From the NCBI GenBank assembly GCA_028278105.1, contig JANQEX010000091.1:1-56729 (forward strand): a DNA stretch of 56,729 nt, given 5' to 3'. A program made the position numbers and the translations under genes. The DNA comes from Alphaproteobacteria bacterium. Lineage in GTDB: Bacteria > Pseudomonadota > Alphaproteobacteria > UBA9219 > RGZA01. This document shows, piece by piece, positions 45,194-53,997 of this stretch. Below the pieces are notes generated by a model, which worked only from the letters and a program-made list of their open reading frames with translations, made no database searches and was not told the DNA's origin. Each line of letters begins with the position of its first letter. Position 1 is the stretch's first letter.

Positions 45194-46308
45194 CCAGCAC
45201 TCTTTACTACGACCAGCATGAAGGCCTTGCCCGCGCCATTGTCAAAACGAACGGCGCCGTGGCGGAATGCTTTTTCGCTCCGCAGACGCAGGCCGCGCAG
45301 ACGGGCATGATCTGCCTCGCCACGGTCGACCGTCTTTTGCAGGGGAACCGCCACGCCTTCCTGCGTCTGCCTGACGGTTCGACCGGCTTCCTGAACGATG
45401 CCGAAGACCTGCAAGGCGGCGACGAGGTTCTGGTGCAGATCAAGTCGGAATCCCGCGGCAACAAGGGACCGGGACTGACCCGCAACATCTCGCTGCCGGG
45501 CGTTTATTTCATTCACCAGCCCGACGGGGAAGGGGTTTCATTCTCGCGCCGGCTGGACGAAGCCGGGCGGCGGCATGTCGGCCCCGATATTCTGGCCATG
45601 GCCGAGGCGCAGCCGGGTGGCTGGGTGCTGCGCAAATCCTGCCGGAACGCGAAGCCGGAGGCGCTGGAGCGCGAAATTGCCGGGCTTGCCGCTTTCGCGG
45701 AGAAGCTTGACGGCGATCCTGATGCAAACGGCATTTTTCTTCCGCCCCCTTCGGCATTCGAGCAAGGGCTGATTTCCGCCGCCGCCGAAGAAAGTTTTGA
45801 AATTGTGGTGGAGGAAGGGATTGACCTTCACGCGCAGCTTGACAACCTGTCGCGCTTATGTCCCGCCTGGACAGCGGCGCTAAAGCCGCGCCTTGCGCCC
45901 CACGCTTTCGACGAGGGTGATCTGGAAAGCTTTTTCCATGCGCTTTTGCAGGAAAAGCTTCCGCTGCCGCAAGGCGGAAGCGTGGTCTTCGCCCGCAACG
46001 AGGCGCTGAACGTGATTGACGTGAATGGCGGCGAGCGCAACCGCGGCGCCGAGGTCAATCATGACGCCGCAAGGCTGATTATGGAGCAGATCCGTTTTCG
46101 CAATATCGGCGGGCTGATCGTGATCGACTTCCTGAAAATGAAATCCCGCGACGAGCGCGACGCGCTGACCGGCGCCATCATGAATCTTGCCTCGCGCGAT
46201 GCGCATGCCATGGATGTTTACGGCTTCACCCGCATGGGACTGTTTGAAATCAGCCGCGCCCGGCGGGGCTTCGCGCTGGACGAGGTGATGAACGGGCGGG
46301 ATTCATGA
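45190..46308 (+). CDS. rng: Ribonuclease E/G family protein
   Basis: The 372-residue endoribonuclease is shorter than E. coli RNase G. An S1-like segment lies near residues 35-105, and the DNase-I-like catalytic core has Asp277 in LNVIDVNGG and Asp313 in LIVIDFLKM, the two Mg-binding Asp of the family. The Cys pair that links RNase E dimers is not evident. Coupled to maf and yacG by ATGA overlaps. Alphaproteobacteria often also have a long RNase E elsewhere, so this copy is the G-type. Confidence 0.92.
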   Translation: MTSTLYYDQHEGLARAIVKTNGAVAECFFAPQTQAAQTGMICLATVDRLLQGNRHAFLRLPDGSTGFLNDAEDLQGGDEVLVQIKSESRGNKGPGLTRNISLPGVYFIHQPDGEGVSFSRRLDEAGRRHVGPDILAMAEAQPGGWVLRKSCRNAKPEALEREIAGLAAFAEKLDGDPDANGIFLPPPSAFEQGLISAAAEESFEIVVEEGIDLHAQLDNLSRLCPAWTAALKPRLAPHAFDEGDLESFFHALLQEKLPLPQGGSVVFARNEALNVIDVNGGERNRGAEVNHDAARLIMEQIRFRNIGGLIVIDFLKMKSRDERDALTGAIMNLASRDAHAMDVYGFTRMGLFEISRARRGFALDEVMNGRDS

Positions 46309-46481
46309 AAAAACTCTGCCCCATCTGCGAAAAACCGGCGGAGGATGCATTTGCGCCCTTCTGCTCGCAGCGCTGCGCCGATATCGACCTGCACCGCTGG
46401 CTGGGCGGTTCTTACCGCATTCCCGTGCGCGAGGACGAAGACGAGGACGGCTCGAAGGAATCAGGAGGAAATCTGCAATAA
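46305..46481 (+). CDS. yacG: DNA gyrase inhibitor YacG, zinc-binding
   Basis: The 58-residue protein has the YacG zinc finger CPIC ... FCSQRC followed by [13 protein letters not shown] (residues 5-42) and an acidic C-terminus. YacG blocks gyrase binding to DNA. Its ATG overlaps the rng stop, the usual rng-yacG coupling. Confidence 0.93.
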   Translation: MKKLCPICEKPAEDAFAPFCSQRCADIDLHRWLGGSYRIPVREDEDEDGSKESGGNLQ

Positions 46482-46569
46482 TTGGGGGTTTCCCCGCCCG
46501 GATCGCGCCCACAGGGCACTGGACAAACCGGCGAACAAAACCTATACCCACTACCGTTTTGATGGGTAC

Positions 46570-46645
<76 letters not shown>

Positions 46646-46875
46646 TTAGCTTTGCCTGGCGAACGAAGTGAGCCTTGGCAAAGCTTATGTCCGCTAATGA
46701 ACGGACGTGGTACGAGTACCTTCAAAGTGATTGGAAGGCCGCTGATGATTGTCTCAAAGACATCATCCAAATCGCCAGAAAAGACCTTAAAACATAAACA
46801 TTTATTTCGTCCTTGTTGCCGGGAGAATAGTCTTGCAACCTGTGGGGCCCCGACAAATTACGGATTCCCTCCAGC

Positions 46876-49800
46876 ATGTTGAACGGCCGCTTATACGCCC
46901 AGGATTTTCTGCTTGATGGAATTACAAGGCTCCCCGAATGGGCCGCCATTAGCGATGGTGCGATTGCGGAGTTTCAAAACTCCCTGAAAGCGATTTATAA
47001 GCCGTTTCTGAAATCGGCCGGGCCCAAGGAAGGCGTAACCGAGCAGGATTGCATTTACAAAATAATCTCTTTGCTGAAATGGGAATACCTGACCCAGCAA
47101 GTAGCGGCTGAAAGGGCACGGGATGTTCCCGATGCCCTGCTGTTTGCATCAGCCGAAGAAAAGGGCAGGGCCGCAACTCTGCAAAAACAGCAAGACCGCT
47201 ATCGCCTTGGCCTCGCCATTCTGGAAAACAAGGCGCGGGACATGCCGCTTGACCGCGCCACCGGGCGGGAGGAAGCCCCCTCAACCCAAATTCTGCGTTA
47301 TTTAACGACGGCGGAAATTCAGTCCGACCGGAAAATCCGCTGGGGACTGTTAACGGATGGCTGTGTGTGGCGGCTTTATTTCGCCCATGCGCGTTCGCGT
47401 TCGGAAGACTTTCTTGAAATTGACCTGCCCGCCGTTCTGAAAATGCCGGGGCGCGAGAATCTGTTTGTTTCGGCGCAGCCTGCCACCCACTGGTTAAAGG
47501 TATTCCTTCTGTTTTTCAACCCCGGCGCATTTACGGCAAGCGGGCCGGAGGCAAGCTGCCTGCATGACCGCGCCCTGACCGAAGGCCGCTTGTGGGAAGC
47601 GCGTGTTGCCAAAACTCTTTCCGACCTTGTGTTCAACGACGTTTTCCCGCTGCTGGTGAACGGCCTTTATGAAAATGATGACAAACGCCCGGCGCGGCCT
47701 GACGACGCCTATCTGATGCAGGTGAAGCAGGCCGCTCTGGTTTTGCTCTATCGGCTGCTTTTCCTGCTTTACGCCGAAGACCGCGACCTGCTTCCGGCAT
47801 CCGACAACCGCTATGATGACTATGGCTTGCGCAAGCCCGTCCGGGACGAAATCGCCCGACGGGTTGATACCAACGACACATTTTCGGAAAAAAGCGCGAA
47901 GTTCTTCAATCACCTGAAAGAGCTTTTCGGCATTGTCGGTCAGGGCGATGCCAGCCTTGGCATTCCGCCCTACAATGGCGGCTTGTTTTCCGCAGAAGCG
48001 GCGCCTGTGCTGGAAAGAAGCAAATTGCCTGATAGCGTGATGGCCGTCGTTATCGACACGCTGGCGCGGCGCGAGGAAGGGGGGCGCAAGGTCTACATCA
48101 ATTACCGCGACCTTTCGGTTCAGCAGCTTGGCTCAATTTACGAAAGGCTGCTGGAGTACGATATAAAGCTGGATGAGGGGCATCCTGTCGTCGCGCCCAA
48201 CATTTTCGCCCGTAAGGGCAGCGGCAGCTATTACACGCCCGATGAACTGGTGCGGCTGATTATTGAACGCGCCATTGGGCCGCTTATTAACGAGAAGCTC
48301 GAAGCGTTTGAAGCCTTGCTAGGAAAAGCAACAGAAGCAAAAGGCAAAATCCGCAAGGCGGATCTGGAAAAACAAGACCCGGCCTCCGCCATTCTCGAAT
48401 TAAAAATCTGCGACCCGGCCATGGGCAGCGGGCATTTTCTTGTCTCCATGGTTGACTATCTGGCGGATAGGATTCTGGTGGCCATGTCATGGGCCGAAAA
48501 TACCGGCGCGGAACATGATTATGTTTCCCCTCTGGCGGCGCGGATAGAAGCCATCCGCGAGCATATTCTGGCCGCCGCCGAAAAGAACGGATGGGTTGTG
48601 AAGGAAACCCAGCTTGAAGACCGTATGCTGGTAAGGCGCATGATCCTCAAGCGCGTGACCCATGGCGTGGATAAAAATCCCATGGCGGTGGAACTGGCCA
48701 AGGTTGCCCTGTGGCTGCACACCTTCACGGTGGGTGCGCCGCTTTCTTTCCTTGACCATCATTTGCGCTGTGGCGACAGCCTGTTCGGATCATGGGTCAA
48801 CCCGGTGATGAGTGACCTTGCCAGCCGCGGCGGACTGCTTCTTCATACAGAGGTTACGAAGCTCCGCACGGCGGCGGCCGAAATGGGCATGGTGGAAAAC
48901 CTGACGGACGCCGATATTACGGAAGTGCGCCAGTCCGCCGGCACTTTTGCCGATATTTCCAAACGCACCGCGCCACTGGACAGGCTGCTTACGCTTTATC
49001 ACGCGCTGAAATGGGCCGTGGATGACGGCAGGCAAAAGCGCCTTGCCGTGAAGGGTTTTTTTGAGGGGACCAATGGCGACCCGCTGCCGGTGCTCATGGG
49101 CAGCGCCAAGCCTTCCGTTCCTAAAAAGCTGGACGGCCAATCCCGGTCTTCGGCGAGAATGGCCGCCGTCGCCGAGGCCGCAGGCCTGTTCCCTGACCTG
49201 CTGGCCCGCGCTGAAGCCATTGCCGAAGAGCAAAAATTCCTGAACTGGCAGGTGGCCTTTCCCAATGTATGGACGGATTGGGAAAGCGCCGAGCTGAAAG
49301 GCGGCTTTGATGCCGTTATCGGCAACCCGCCATGGGACAGAATAAAGCTGCAAGAGGTGGAATGGTTTGCCGCCCGCAAGCCCGAAATTGCCATGCAGCA
49401 ACGCGCCAGCGACCGCAAGAAAATGATCGCGGCTCTTGAAAGGGCCAAAGACCCGCTGGCAAGGGATTACGCCTACGCGGCGGGAATGGCCGAGGCCGCC
49501 TCCCGCGTGGCGCGGGCCAGGGAAGAAAAGGGCAGGGGTGATTATCCGCTTCTGTCGGGCGGCGATACAAACCTTTACAGCCTGTTTGTTGAACGCGCAT
49601 CCCGGCTGGTGAATGCAAGGGGCATTGTGGGGTTGCTGGTGCCGTCCGGCATTGCATCCGACCTTGGCGCGAGCGAGTTTTTTAGATCCGTCGCCACCAC
49701 GGGCCGCCTTGCCGCGCTGATAGATTTTGAAAACCGGCGGGGCAGGGGGAGTGATGATTTTTTTCCTGATGTGCATAGCTGTTTCAAATTCTGCATCTTC

Positions 49801-50997
49801 GCTTTCGGCGGCAGGGCGCGGAAATTCAATCACACCGATTGCGCTTTCTTTGTTCATGATCCCGAAGAACTGAATGACGCAGAGCGCAGGTTCACCCTGA
49901 CGGCGGATGATTTTTCCACCGTCAACCCCAATACCGGCACCGCGCCCATTTTCCGCCGCCGGCGCGATGCCGAACTCACCAAACGCATCTACGCCCGGCA
50001 CCCGGTTCTGGTGCGGCGTGAGGGGGATAAAGAAACAAGGCTTTACCCGGTTAAGTATTTCCGCATGTTTGACATGACCAATGACGCCGGCCTTTTCAAG
50101 AAACGCGAGGAATTGGAAAAGGAAGGCTTCTATCCGGTTGAAGGCAACCGGTTGAAAAAGGGAGAAGCGGAATATGTCCCGTTATACGTTGGAAAGATGA
50201 TCTGGCATTTCGATCATCGGGCATCTTCTGTAAGCGTTAGTCAAGAAGCCATACATGTTGCTGCCGGAAGCGACAATACCACCATCGAACAACACGAGGA
50301 TCAGAATTTCTATCCTGCCGCGCAATTCTGGGTGCCCACAAAAGAAATTAGGTGGAATTCAAAAACAAAATGGCTCCTTGGTTTCAGGGATATTACGAAC
50401 CCTACAAATGCAAGAACCGCTGTATCGGCAATCATTCCTTATTCTGGTGTTAATAACAAACTTCCATTGCTCTTGCCAGTTGATAAAACCATCTATGCAA
50501 AACTTGCGCCCATTCTTTTAGCAAATATAAACGCCTTTTGTTTTGATTATGTGGCACGGCAAAAAATCCAATCCACAAGCCTTAACTGGTATATTTTTGA
50601 ACAACTCCCCTTCATCAAACCTGAAACTTTCAAGACCAAGAAAATCGGCAAGGTAACGGCGGAAGAAATTATCCGCGATGAGGTGCGGACCCTTACCTAC
50701 ACGGCCAACGACATGGCCCCCTTTGCCAAGGATATGGGCTATGACGGCCCGCCCTTCAAATGGGATGAAGAAGACCGCCGCCACCGCATGGCGCGGCTGG
50801 ATGCGCTGTTTTTCATCCTTTACGGCCTGAACCGTGACGAGGCCGATTATGTTCTCTCCACATTCCCCATCGTGAAAAAGCACGATGAAGAGGAATTTGG
50901 CCGTTACCTGACCCGCGACCTGATCCTCGGCTACATGGCTGCCTTCGAGGCCGGGGATAGTGAAAGCCGTGTTTCACTAGGTTCAATGGACAATTAA
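46876..50997 (+). CDS. Type IIG restriction-modification enzyme (Eco57I-like methylase fused to nuclease)
   Basis: The 1373-residue single-chain enzyme combines cutting and methylation. An N-terminal PD-(D/E)xK nuclease has P85-D86 in RDVPDALLF and E117-N-K119 in ILENKA. A helical connector (190-440) leads to the N6-adenine methyltransferase domain with motif X GSYYTPDELVR (450-460), motif I DPAMGSGHFL (513-522) and motif IV NPPW (817-820). The target-recognition region is about 1050-1373. Residues about 1113-1250 are encoded by visibly AT-richer DNA, suggesting a swapped specificity segment. The last few residues and the stop are read from a dispersed repeat. Similar methylases occur in DISARM and BREX, but no partner genes are present. 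Confidence 0.9.
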   Translation: MLNGRLYAQDFLLDGITRLPEWAAISDGAIAEFQNSLKAIYKPFLKSAGPKEGVTEQDCIYKIISLLKWEYLTQQVAAERARDVPDALLFASAEEKGRAATLQKQQDRYRLGLAILENKARDMPLDRATGREEAPSTQILRYLTTAEIQSDRKIRWGLLTDGCVWRLYFAHARSRSEDFLEIDLPAVLKMPGRENLFVSAQPATHWLKVFLLFFNPGAFTASGPEASCLHDRALTEGRLWEARVAKTLSDLVFNDVFPLLVNGLYENDDKRPARPDDAYLMQVKQAALVLLYRLLFLLYAEDRDLLPASDNRYDDYGLRKPVRDEIARRVDTNDTFSEKSAKFFNHLKELFGIVGQGDASLGIPPYNGGLFSAEAAPVLERSKLPDSVMAVVIDTLARREEGGRKVYINYRDLSVQQLGSIYERLLEYDIKLDEGHPVVAPNIFARKGSGSYYTPDELVRLIIERAIGPLINEKLEAFEALLGKATEAKGKIRKADLEKQDPASAILELKICDPAMGSGHFLVSMVDYLADRILVAMSWAENTGAEHDYVSPLAARIEAIREHILAAAEKNGWVVKETQLEDRMLVRRMILKRVTHGVDKNPMAVELAKVALWLHTFTVGAPLSFLDHHLRCGDSLFGSWVNPVMSDLASRGGLLLHTEVTKLRTAAAEMGMVENLTDADITEVRQSAGTFADISKRTAPLDRLLTLYHALKWAVDDGRQKRLAVKGFFEGTNGDPLPVLMGSAKPSVPKKLDGQSRSSARMAAVAEAAGLFPDLLARAEAIAEEQKFLNWQVAFPNVWTDWESAELKGGFDAVIGNPPWDRIKLQEVEWFAARKPEIAMQQRASDRKKMIAALERAKDPLARDYAYAAGMAEAASRVARAREEKGRGDYPLLSGGDTNLYSLFVERASRLVNARGIVGLLVPSGIASDLGASEFFRSVATTGRLAALIDFENRRGRGSDDFFPDVHSCFKFCIFAFGGRARKFNHTDCAFFVHDPEELNDAERRFTLTADDFSTVNPNTGTAPIFRRRRDAELTKRIYARHPVLVRREGDKETRLYPVKYFRMFDMTNDAGLFKKREELEKEGFYPVEGNRLKKGEAEYVPLYVGKMIWHFDHRASSVSVSQEAIHVAAGSDNTTIEQHEDQNFYPAAQFWVPTKEIRWNSKTKWLLGFRDITNPTNARTAVSAIIPYSGVNNKLPLLLPVDKTIYAKLAPILLANINAFCFDYVARQKIQSTSLNWYIFEQLPFIKPETFKTKKIGKVTAEEIIRDEVRTLTYTANDMAPFAKDMGYDGPPFKWDEEDRRHRMARLDALFFILYGLNRDEADYVLSTFPIVKKHDEEEFGRYLTRDLILGYMAAFEAGDSESRVSLGSMDN

Positions 50998-51127
50998 ACT
51001 CAAGTCATTGAAAAGACGAGATGAACATTCCGGGCAAGGTTGCGCGGCAACCGCGACCCGGAATCCAGTTTGTTCCTGAAAACAAATGGGATTCCCGCTT
51101 TTCCTCCTCCGCAAGCTTCGGCGCGAC
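50976..51127 (-). repeat. Dispersed repeat, family R (copy 5), ending against tRNA-Phe copy 2
   Basis: CTAGGTTCAATGGACAATTA at 50976-50995 is the reverse complement of the end of copy 3 at 2200-2219. CCGCAAGCTTCGGCGCGACG then runs directly into the second tRNA-Phe. The repeat supplies the stop codon of the type IIG gene. Confidence 0.7.
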
Positions 51128-51133
51128 GGGTAC

Positions 51134-51209
<76 letters not shown>

Positions 51210-51271
51210 TATTTGATGTCACGACTGGACCCCGTGTCGCGCTCGCAAGGCTCGCTTGCACGGGGCGCAGG

Positions 51272-51304
51272 TTTTTCTAAACTCGCTGCGCTCGTTAAGA
51301 AAAG
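51272..51304. terminator. Imperfect hairpin with T/A flanks downstream of tRNA-Phe copy 2
   Basis: TTTTTCTAAACTCGC ... GCTCGTTAAGAAAA matches the element at 37556-37587. In both places it lies 60-130 bases after a tRNA gene. Confidence 0.45.
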
Positions 51305-51357
51305 CCCTGCGATTCTGCCCCTTCCTGAATTACAGGCAAGCCGCTTAAATTGCATCC

Positions 51358-52353
51358 TTAATCCGTTGCCAGCTTTTTTCTTACCTCTTCGAGAGACAGT
51401 CTTTTTTCCTGCAACGCGCGGATATGTTTGGCGCGGGCGAGCATGGTCTTGTCGAAAAGCTGGTAGCCCGCCCTGGTGCGCCGTGCCACGTCAATCAAGC
51501 CCTCCTTCACCCAGAAGCGGATGGTGGGGACGCTTTCCCCCGCCTGTTTGGCAAGTTCCCCAATTTTGAGCAGCTTGCCTTGCCGCGCATCCAGCCGCAC
51601 GGGCGCTTCCTCTTCATGCAGGGCTTTCAGATAAAGATCAAGGGAGCGTTCCACCGCCTTGCCGATCAATTCCTCGAAGTCATCAAGGGCGCCGCCTGTT
51701 TGGGCCTGTTCAAGGCTATTGATATAGAATGCGCGGTCCTGGGTGCGGATGATGGCGGGTGGATAGCCCGACTGAATCAGGACGAGGTTCATCAGCAGCC
51801 GCGCCGTGCGGCCATTGCCATCGCTGAAAGGATGGATGGTGACAAGCCGGTAATGCGCCTGGGCGGCAAGTTCCGCCGGGTGCAGCTTGGGTTTTCCTGC
51901 CAGCCAGCCGGCAAACGCCTGCATCAACGCCGGAACCTTGGCCGCATTGGGCATAAGGGCGCTGGAACCGGCAATACGCACCGGCACGCGGCGGTAATGT
52001 CCGGCGTTTTCATCGTCAATGCCTTTCAAAACCATGCCGTGGACTTTGAGAATGACACTTCCATCAATGTCATGGGGTTTCTTTTTGACCAGCGTTTTAA
52101 TCCAGTCATAAGCCGCCGCATGGTTGGATGCTTCCAGATGGTCCTTAAGCGGCTTGCCCGCGATGGTCAGGCCCTTTTCAAGAACGATGGCCGTTTCCGC
52201 CCGCGTGAGGGTATTCCCCTCAATGGCATTGCTGGTATAAGTCAACTCGACGCGTAGCCACGCGTCCAGATTGGCAAGGACAGCCAGAGGCAGGGGCCGG
52301 GCTTGTTGCAGTTCCTTGAATTTGCGGGCTAACCGGGCCGTATTCATAACCAT
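51358..52353 (-). CDS. Fic-family protein fused to a MerR-type DNA-binding domain
   Basis: The 331-residue protein has a class II Fic layout: an N-terminal inhibitory helix motif SNAIEGN (41-47), and the Fic core with HPFSDGNGRTAR (174-185), the active motif for AMP transfer. Residues about 255-331 form a MerR-like helix-turn-helix (LLKIGELAKQAGESVPTIRFWVKEGLI). AMPylation of a host target is expected, but the target is unknown. The first Met codon lies inside a perfect inverted repeat, pointing to autoregulation by the fused DNA-binding domain. An ATG two codons later is also a possible start. Confidence 0.9.
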   Translation of the reverse strand: MVMNTARLARKFKELQQARPLPLAVLANLDAWLRVELTYTSNAIEGNTLTRAETAIVLEKGLTIAGKPLKDHLEASNHAAAYDWIKTLVKKKPHDIDGSVILKVHGMVLKGIDDENAGHYRRVPVRIAGSSALMPNAAKVPALMQAFAGWLAGKPKLHPAELAAQAHYRLVTIHPFSDGNGRTARLLMNLVLIQSGYPPAIIRTQDRAFYINSLEQAQTGGALDDFEELIGKAVERSLDLYLKALHEEEAPVRLDARQGKLLKIGELAKQAGESVPTIRFWVKEGLIDVARRTRAGYQLFDKTMLARAKHIRALQEKRLSLEEVRKKLATD

Positions 52354-52372
52354 AAAGTATCACTTTATGGTT
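52348..52372. promoter_or_regulatory. Perfect 11-bp inverted repeat over the fic start codon
   Basis: AACCATAAAGT (52348-52358) and ACTTTATGGTT (52362-52372) are exact inverted copies with a 3-base centre. The right arm, read on the minus strand, overlaps the first fic codon. It is the likely operator for the fused MerR domain. Confidence 0.75.
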
Positions 52373-52445
52373 TATAGTTCAATAACGGCTTTGGCGCCAT
52401 TCCTGCGCAATTGCGCCGGGAAAATGCGGATTTTTAGGACAAAGA

Positions 52446-52500
52446 AAAACCCCGGCATCTGATCACTGTCTTGCGACAGGGGAAGAAAGCCGGGGCATCC
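52446..52500 (-). terminator. Orphan minus-strand intrinsic terminator or small-RNA 3' end
   Basis: GCCGGGG/CCCCGGC (52489-52495 with 52450-52456) encloses a second hairpin, CTGTC-TTGC-GACAG (52466-52479). On the minus strand it is followed by TTTTTCTTT. No minus-strand gene lies upstream within the 300-base gap. The rest of 52374-52681 is AT-rich with promoter-like stretches and no supported gene. Confidence 0.55.
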
Positions 52501-52681
52501 GCAGTGAGTATATTTTGTATTCGTTAAAGGAGCAACAAGATTTTTAGTTTCCACAACAAGCGGCGCATATATAATTGATCCTCATGGAAGGATTACGTTC
52601 GTTTTTCTCGCCCAGCCGTCCGGGTAAATACATGCTTTCAGGAGAAAGTTTCGAACAGGCCTTTGCGCGCTACGTATTATC

Positions 52682-53824
52682 ATGATCGTCATGCTGACCT
52701 GCCAGTACACCGAAATCCTGGGCGGCGCGGAAAAGCAATGCGCCACGCTGACGCAGGCGCTGCGCAAGGCGGGCGAGGATGTTTTTGTGATTACCAGCAG
52801 GGTGGGAAGGCAAACATTTCCCGATGACCCGCCTTTCGTCAAAAGGTTCTGGACCTATGCGCCGCCCAATCTGGCGGGACGTTATTTGCCGGCCTCGTTC
52901 ATCTGGGCCGTGCAGGTGCTGGGCTGGATTGCGCGGAACCGGTGCAGGATCAGTGTGCTTCACTGCCACCAGATGCGCATTCATGCCTATGTGGCCGCGC
53001 TGGCGCATGCGCTGTTCGGCATTCCCACGGTGATGAAACCGGGAGTGGGCGGCGCGCGCAATGATTTTGTGGTTATCGGCCAGCGAAAATATCTTTTTGG
53101 AAAGGCGGGGGCGCGTTTTGTCGCGCGGCATACCAGCGCCGTGATCGCCACTTCGTCGCAAATCGCGGAGGACGCGCTTGCCCATGGCATTCCGGCGGAG
53201 CGGATTCACCGCATCCCGAACGGCGTGGACCTTTCGCAAATAAAAGGCGCGGGCAATGCGGCAAGGCTGGAAGATTATGATACGGCCGCGCAGTTCGCCT
53301 TTGTGGGGCGGCTGTCGGCCGAAAAAAACATCTTGCAGATCGTGGATGCTTTTTTGTCCCTGAAGCACGGCAAGAAAATCGTGCTGAACATCATTGGCGA
53401 CGGACCGCTGAAAGACACAATCACCGAAAAATGCCGCCGGACGCCGGCCCATGTTTCCATAATGCTGCACGGTGAGCGGAAAGATATCTTCGCCCTTCTG
53501 GAAAAAATGCACTTTCTGGTGCTGGTCTCGGTTTGGGAAGGCCTGTCGAACGCGCTGCTGGAAGCCGCCTCCGCCGGTCTTGTTCCCGTGCTTTCCGATG
53601 TCAGCGGCAACAGGGACGTCGTGGATTTTCCCGGCTATCCGCTCTTTGTGGAACAGTCCGATGCGTCCGGCATCGCTCATGCGCTGGAAGCCGCAAGACG
53701 CATGGAAAAACCCGTCTGGCAGGAATGGTCGGCGCGTCTTGCCGCCAGCACCCGCGCCCGGTACGGCATTGCGGCGGTGGCCGCGCAATATCCGCCGCTC
53801 TACAAGAGACTGGCCGGAAGGTAA
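52682..53824 (+). CDS. Glycosyltransferase, GT4 family
   Basis: The 380-residue GT-B enzyme has the N-terminal acceptor-binding GGAEKQCATLTQAL and the C-terminal nucleotide-sugar domain with FVGRLSAEKNILQIVDAF and the E-x7-E-like VSVWEGLSNALLEAASAG (about 285-302). It probably adds a sugar to a surface or lipid-linked glycan; donor and acceptor are unknown. A repeat separates it from a flippase gene. The start MIVMLTCQYTEILGGAEK fits the family. Confidence 0.93.
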   Translation: MIVMLTCQYTEILGGAEKQCATLTQALRKAGEDVFVITSRVGRQTFPDDPPFVKRFWTYAPPNLAGRYLPASFIWAVQVLGWIARNRCRISVLHCHQMRIHAYVAALAHALFGIPTVMKPGVGGARNDFVVIGQRKYLFGKAGARFVARHTSAVIATSSQIAEDALAHGIPAERIHRIPNGVDLSQIKGAGNAARLEDYDTAAQFAFVGRLSAEKNILQIVDAFLSLKHGKKIVLNIIGDGPLKDTITEKCRRTPAHVSIMLHGERKDIFALLEKMHFLVLVSVWEGLSNALLEAASAGLVPVLSDVSGNRDVVDFPGYPLFVEQSDASGIAHALEAARRMEKPVWQEWSARLAASTRARYGIAAVAAQYPPLYKRLAGR

Positions 53825-53856
53825 TGAGTCCATCGATAATCAGGCTCAAGCTGTTG

Positions 53857-53986
53857 AACTTGTTCAGTGGACATTCCGGGCAAGGCTGCGAAGCAGCCGC
53901 GATCCGGAATCCCACTTGTTTTTGAAATAAAATGGGATTCCCGCTTACGCGGAAATGTTCGTATTGATAATTGTCGATTGGCCCTG
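53857..53986. repeat. Short element with imperfect inverted ends between glycosyltransferase and flippase
   Basis: GTTCAGTGGACATTCCGGG on the left matches the internal end of the repeat at 51030-51050, and TAATTGTCGATTGGCCC on the right resembles the family R terminus ATTGTCCATTGAACC. The two ends are imperfect inverted copies. Confidence 0.55.
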
Positions 53987-53997
53987 GCTGCTTTCTT

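Noticed and set aside
46687-46797. 36-codon frame directly after tRNA-Phe copy 1
   Set aside because: No ribosome site and no known family; it begins inside a palindromic stretch. Could be a gene fragment but cannot be supported.
46876-50997. Large methylase considered as part of a DISARM or BREX system
   Set aside because: No helicase, phospholipase-D, ATPase or phosphatase partner genes flank it, and it carries its own PD-(D/E)xK-like nuclease motif.
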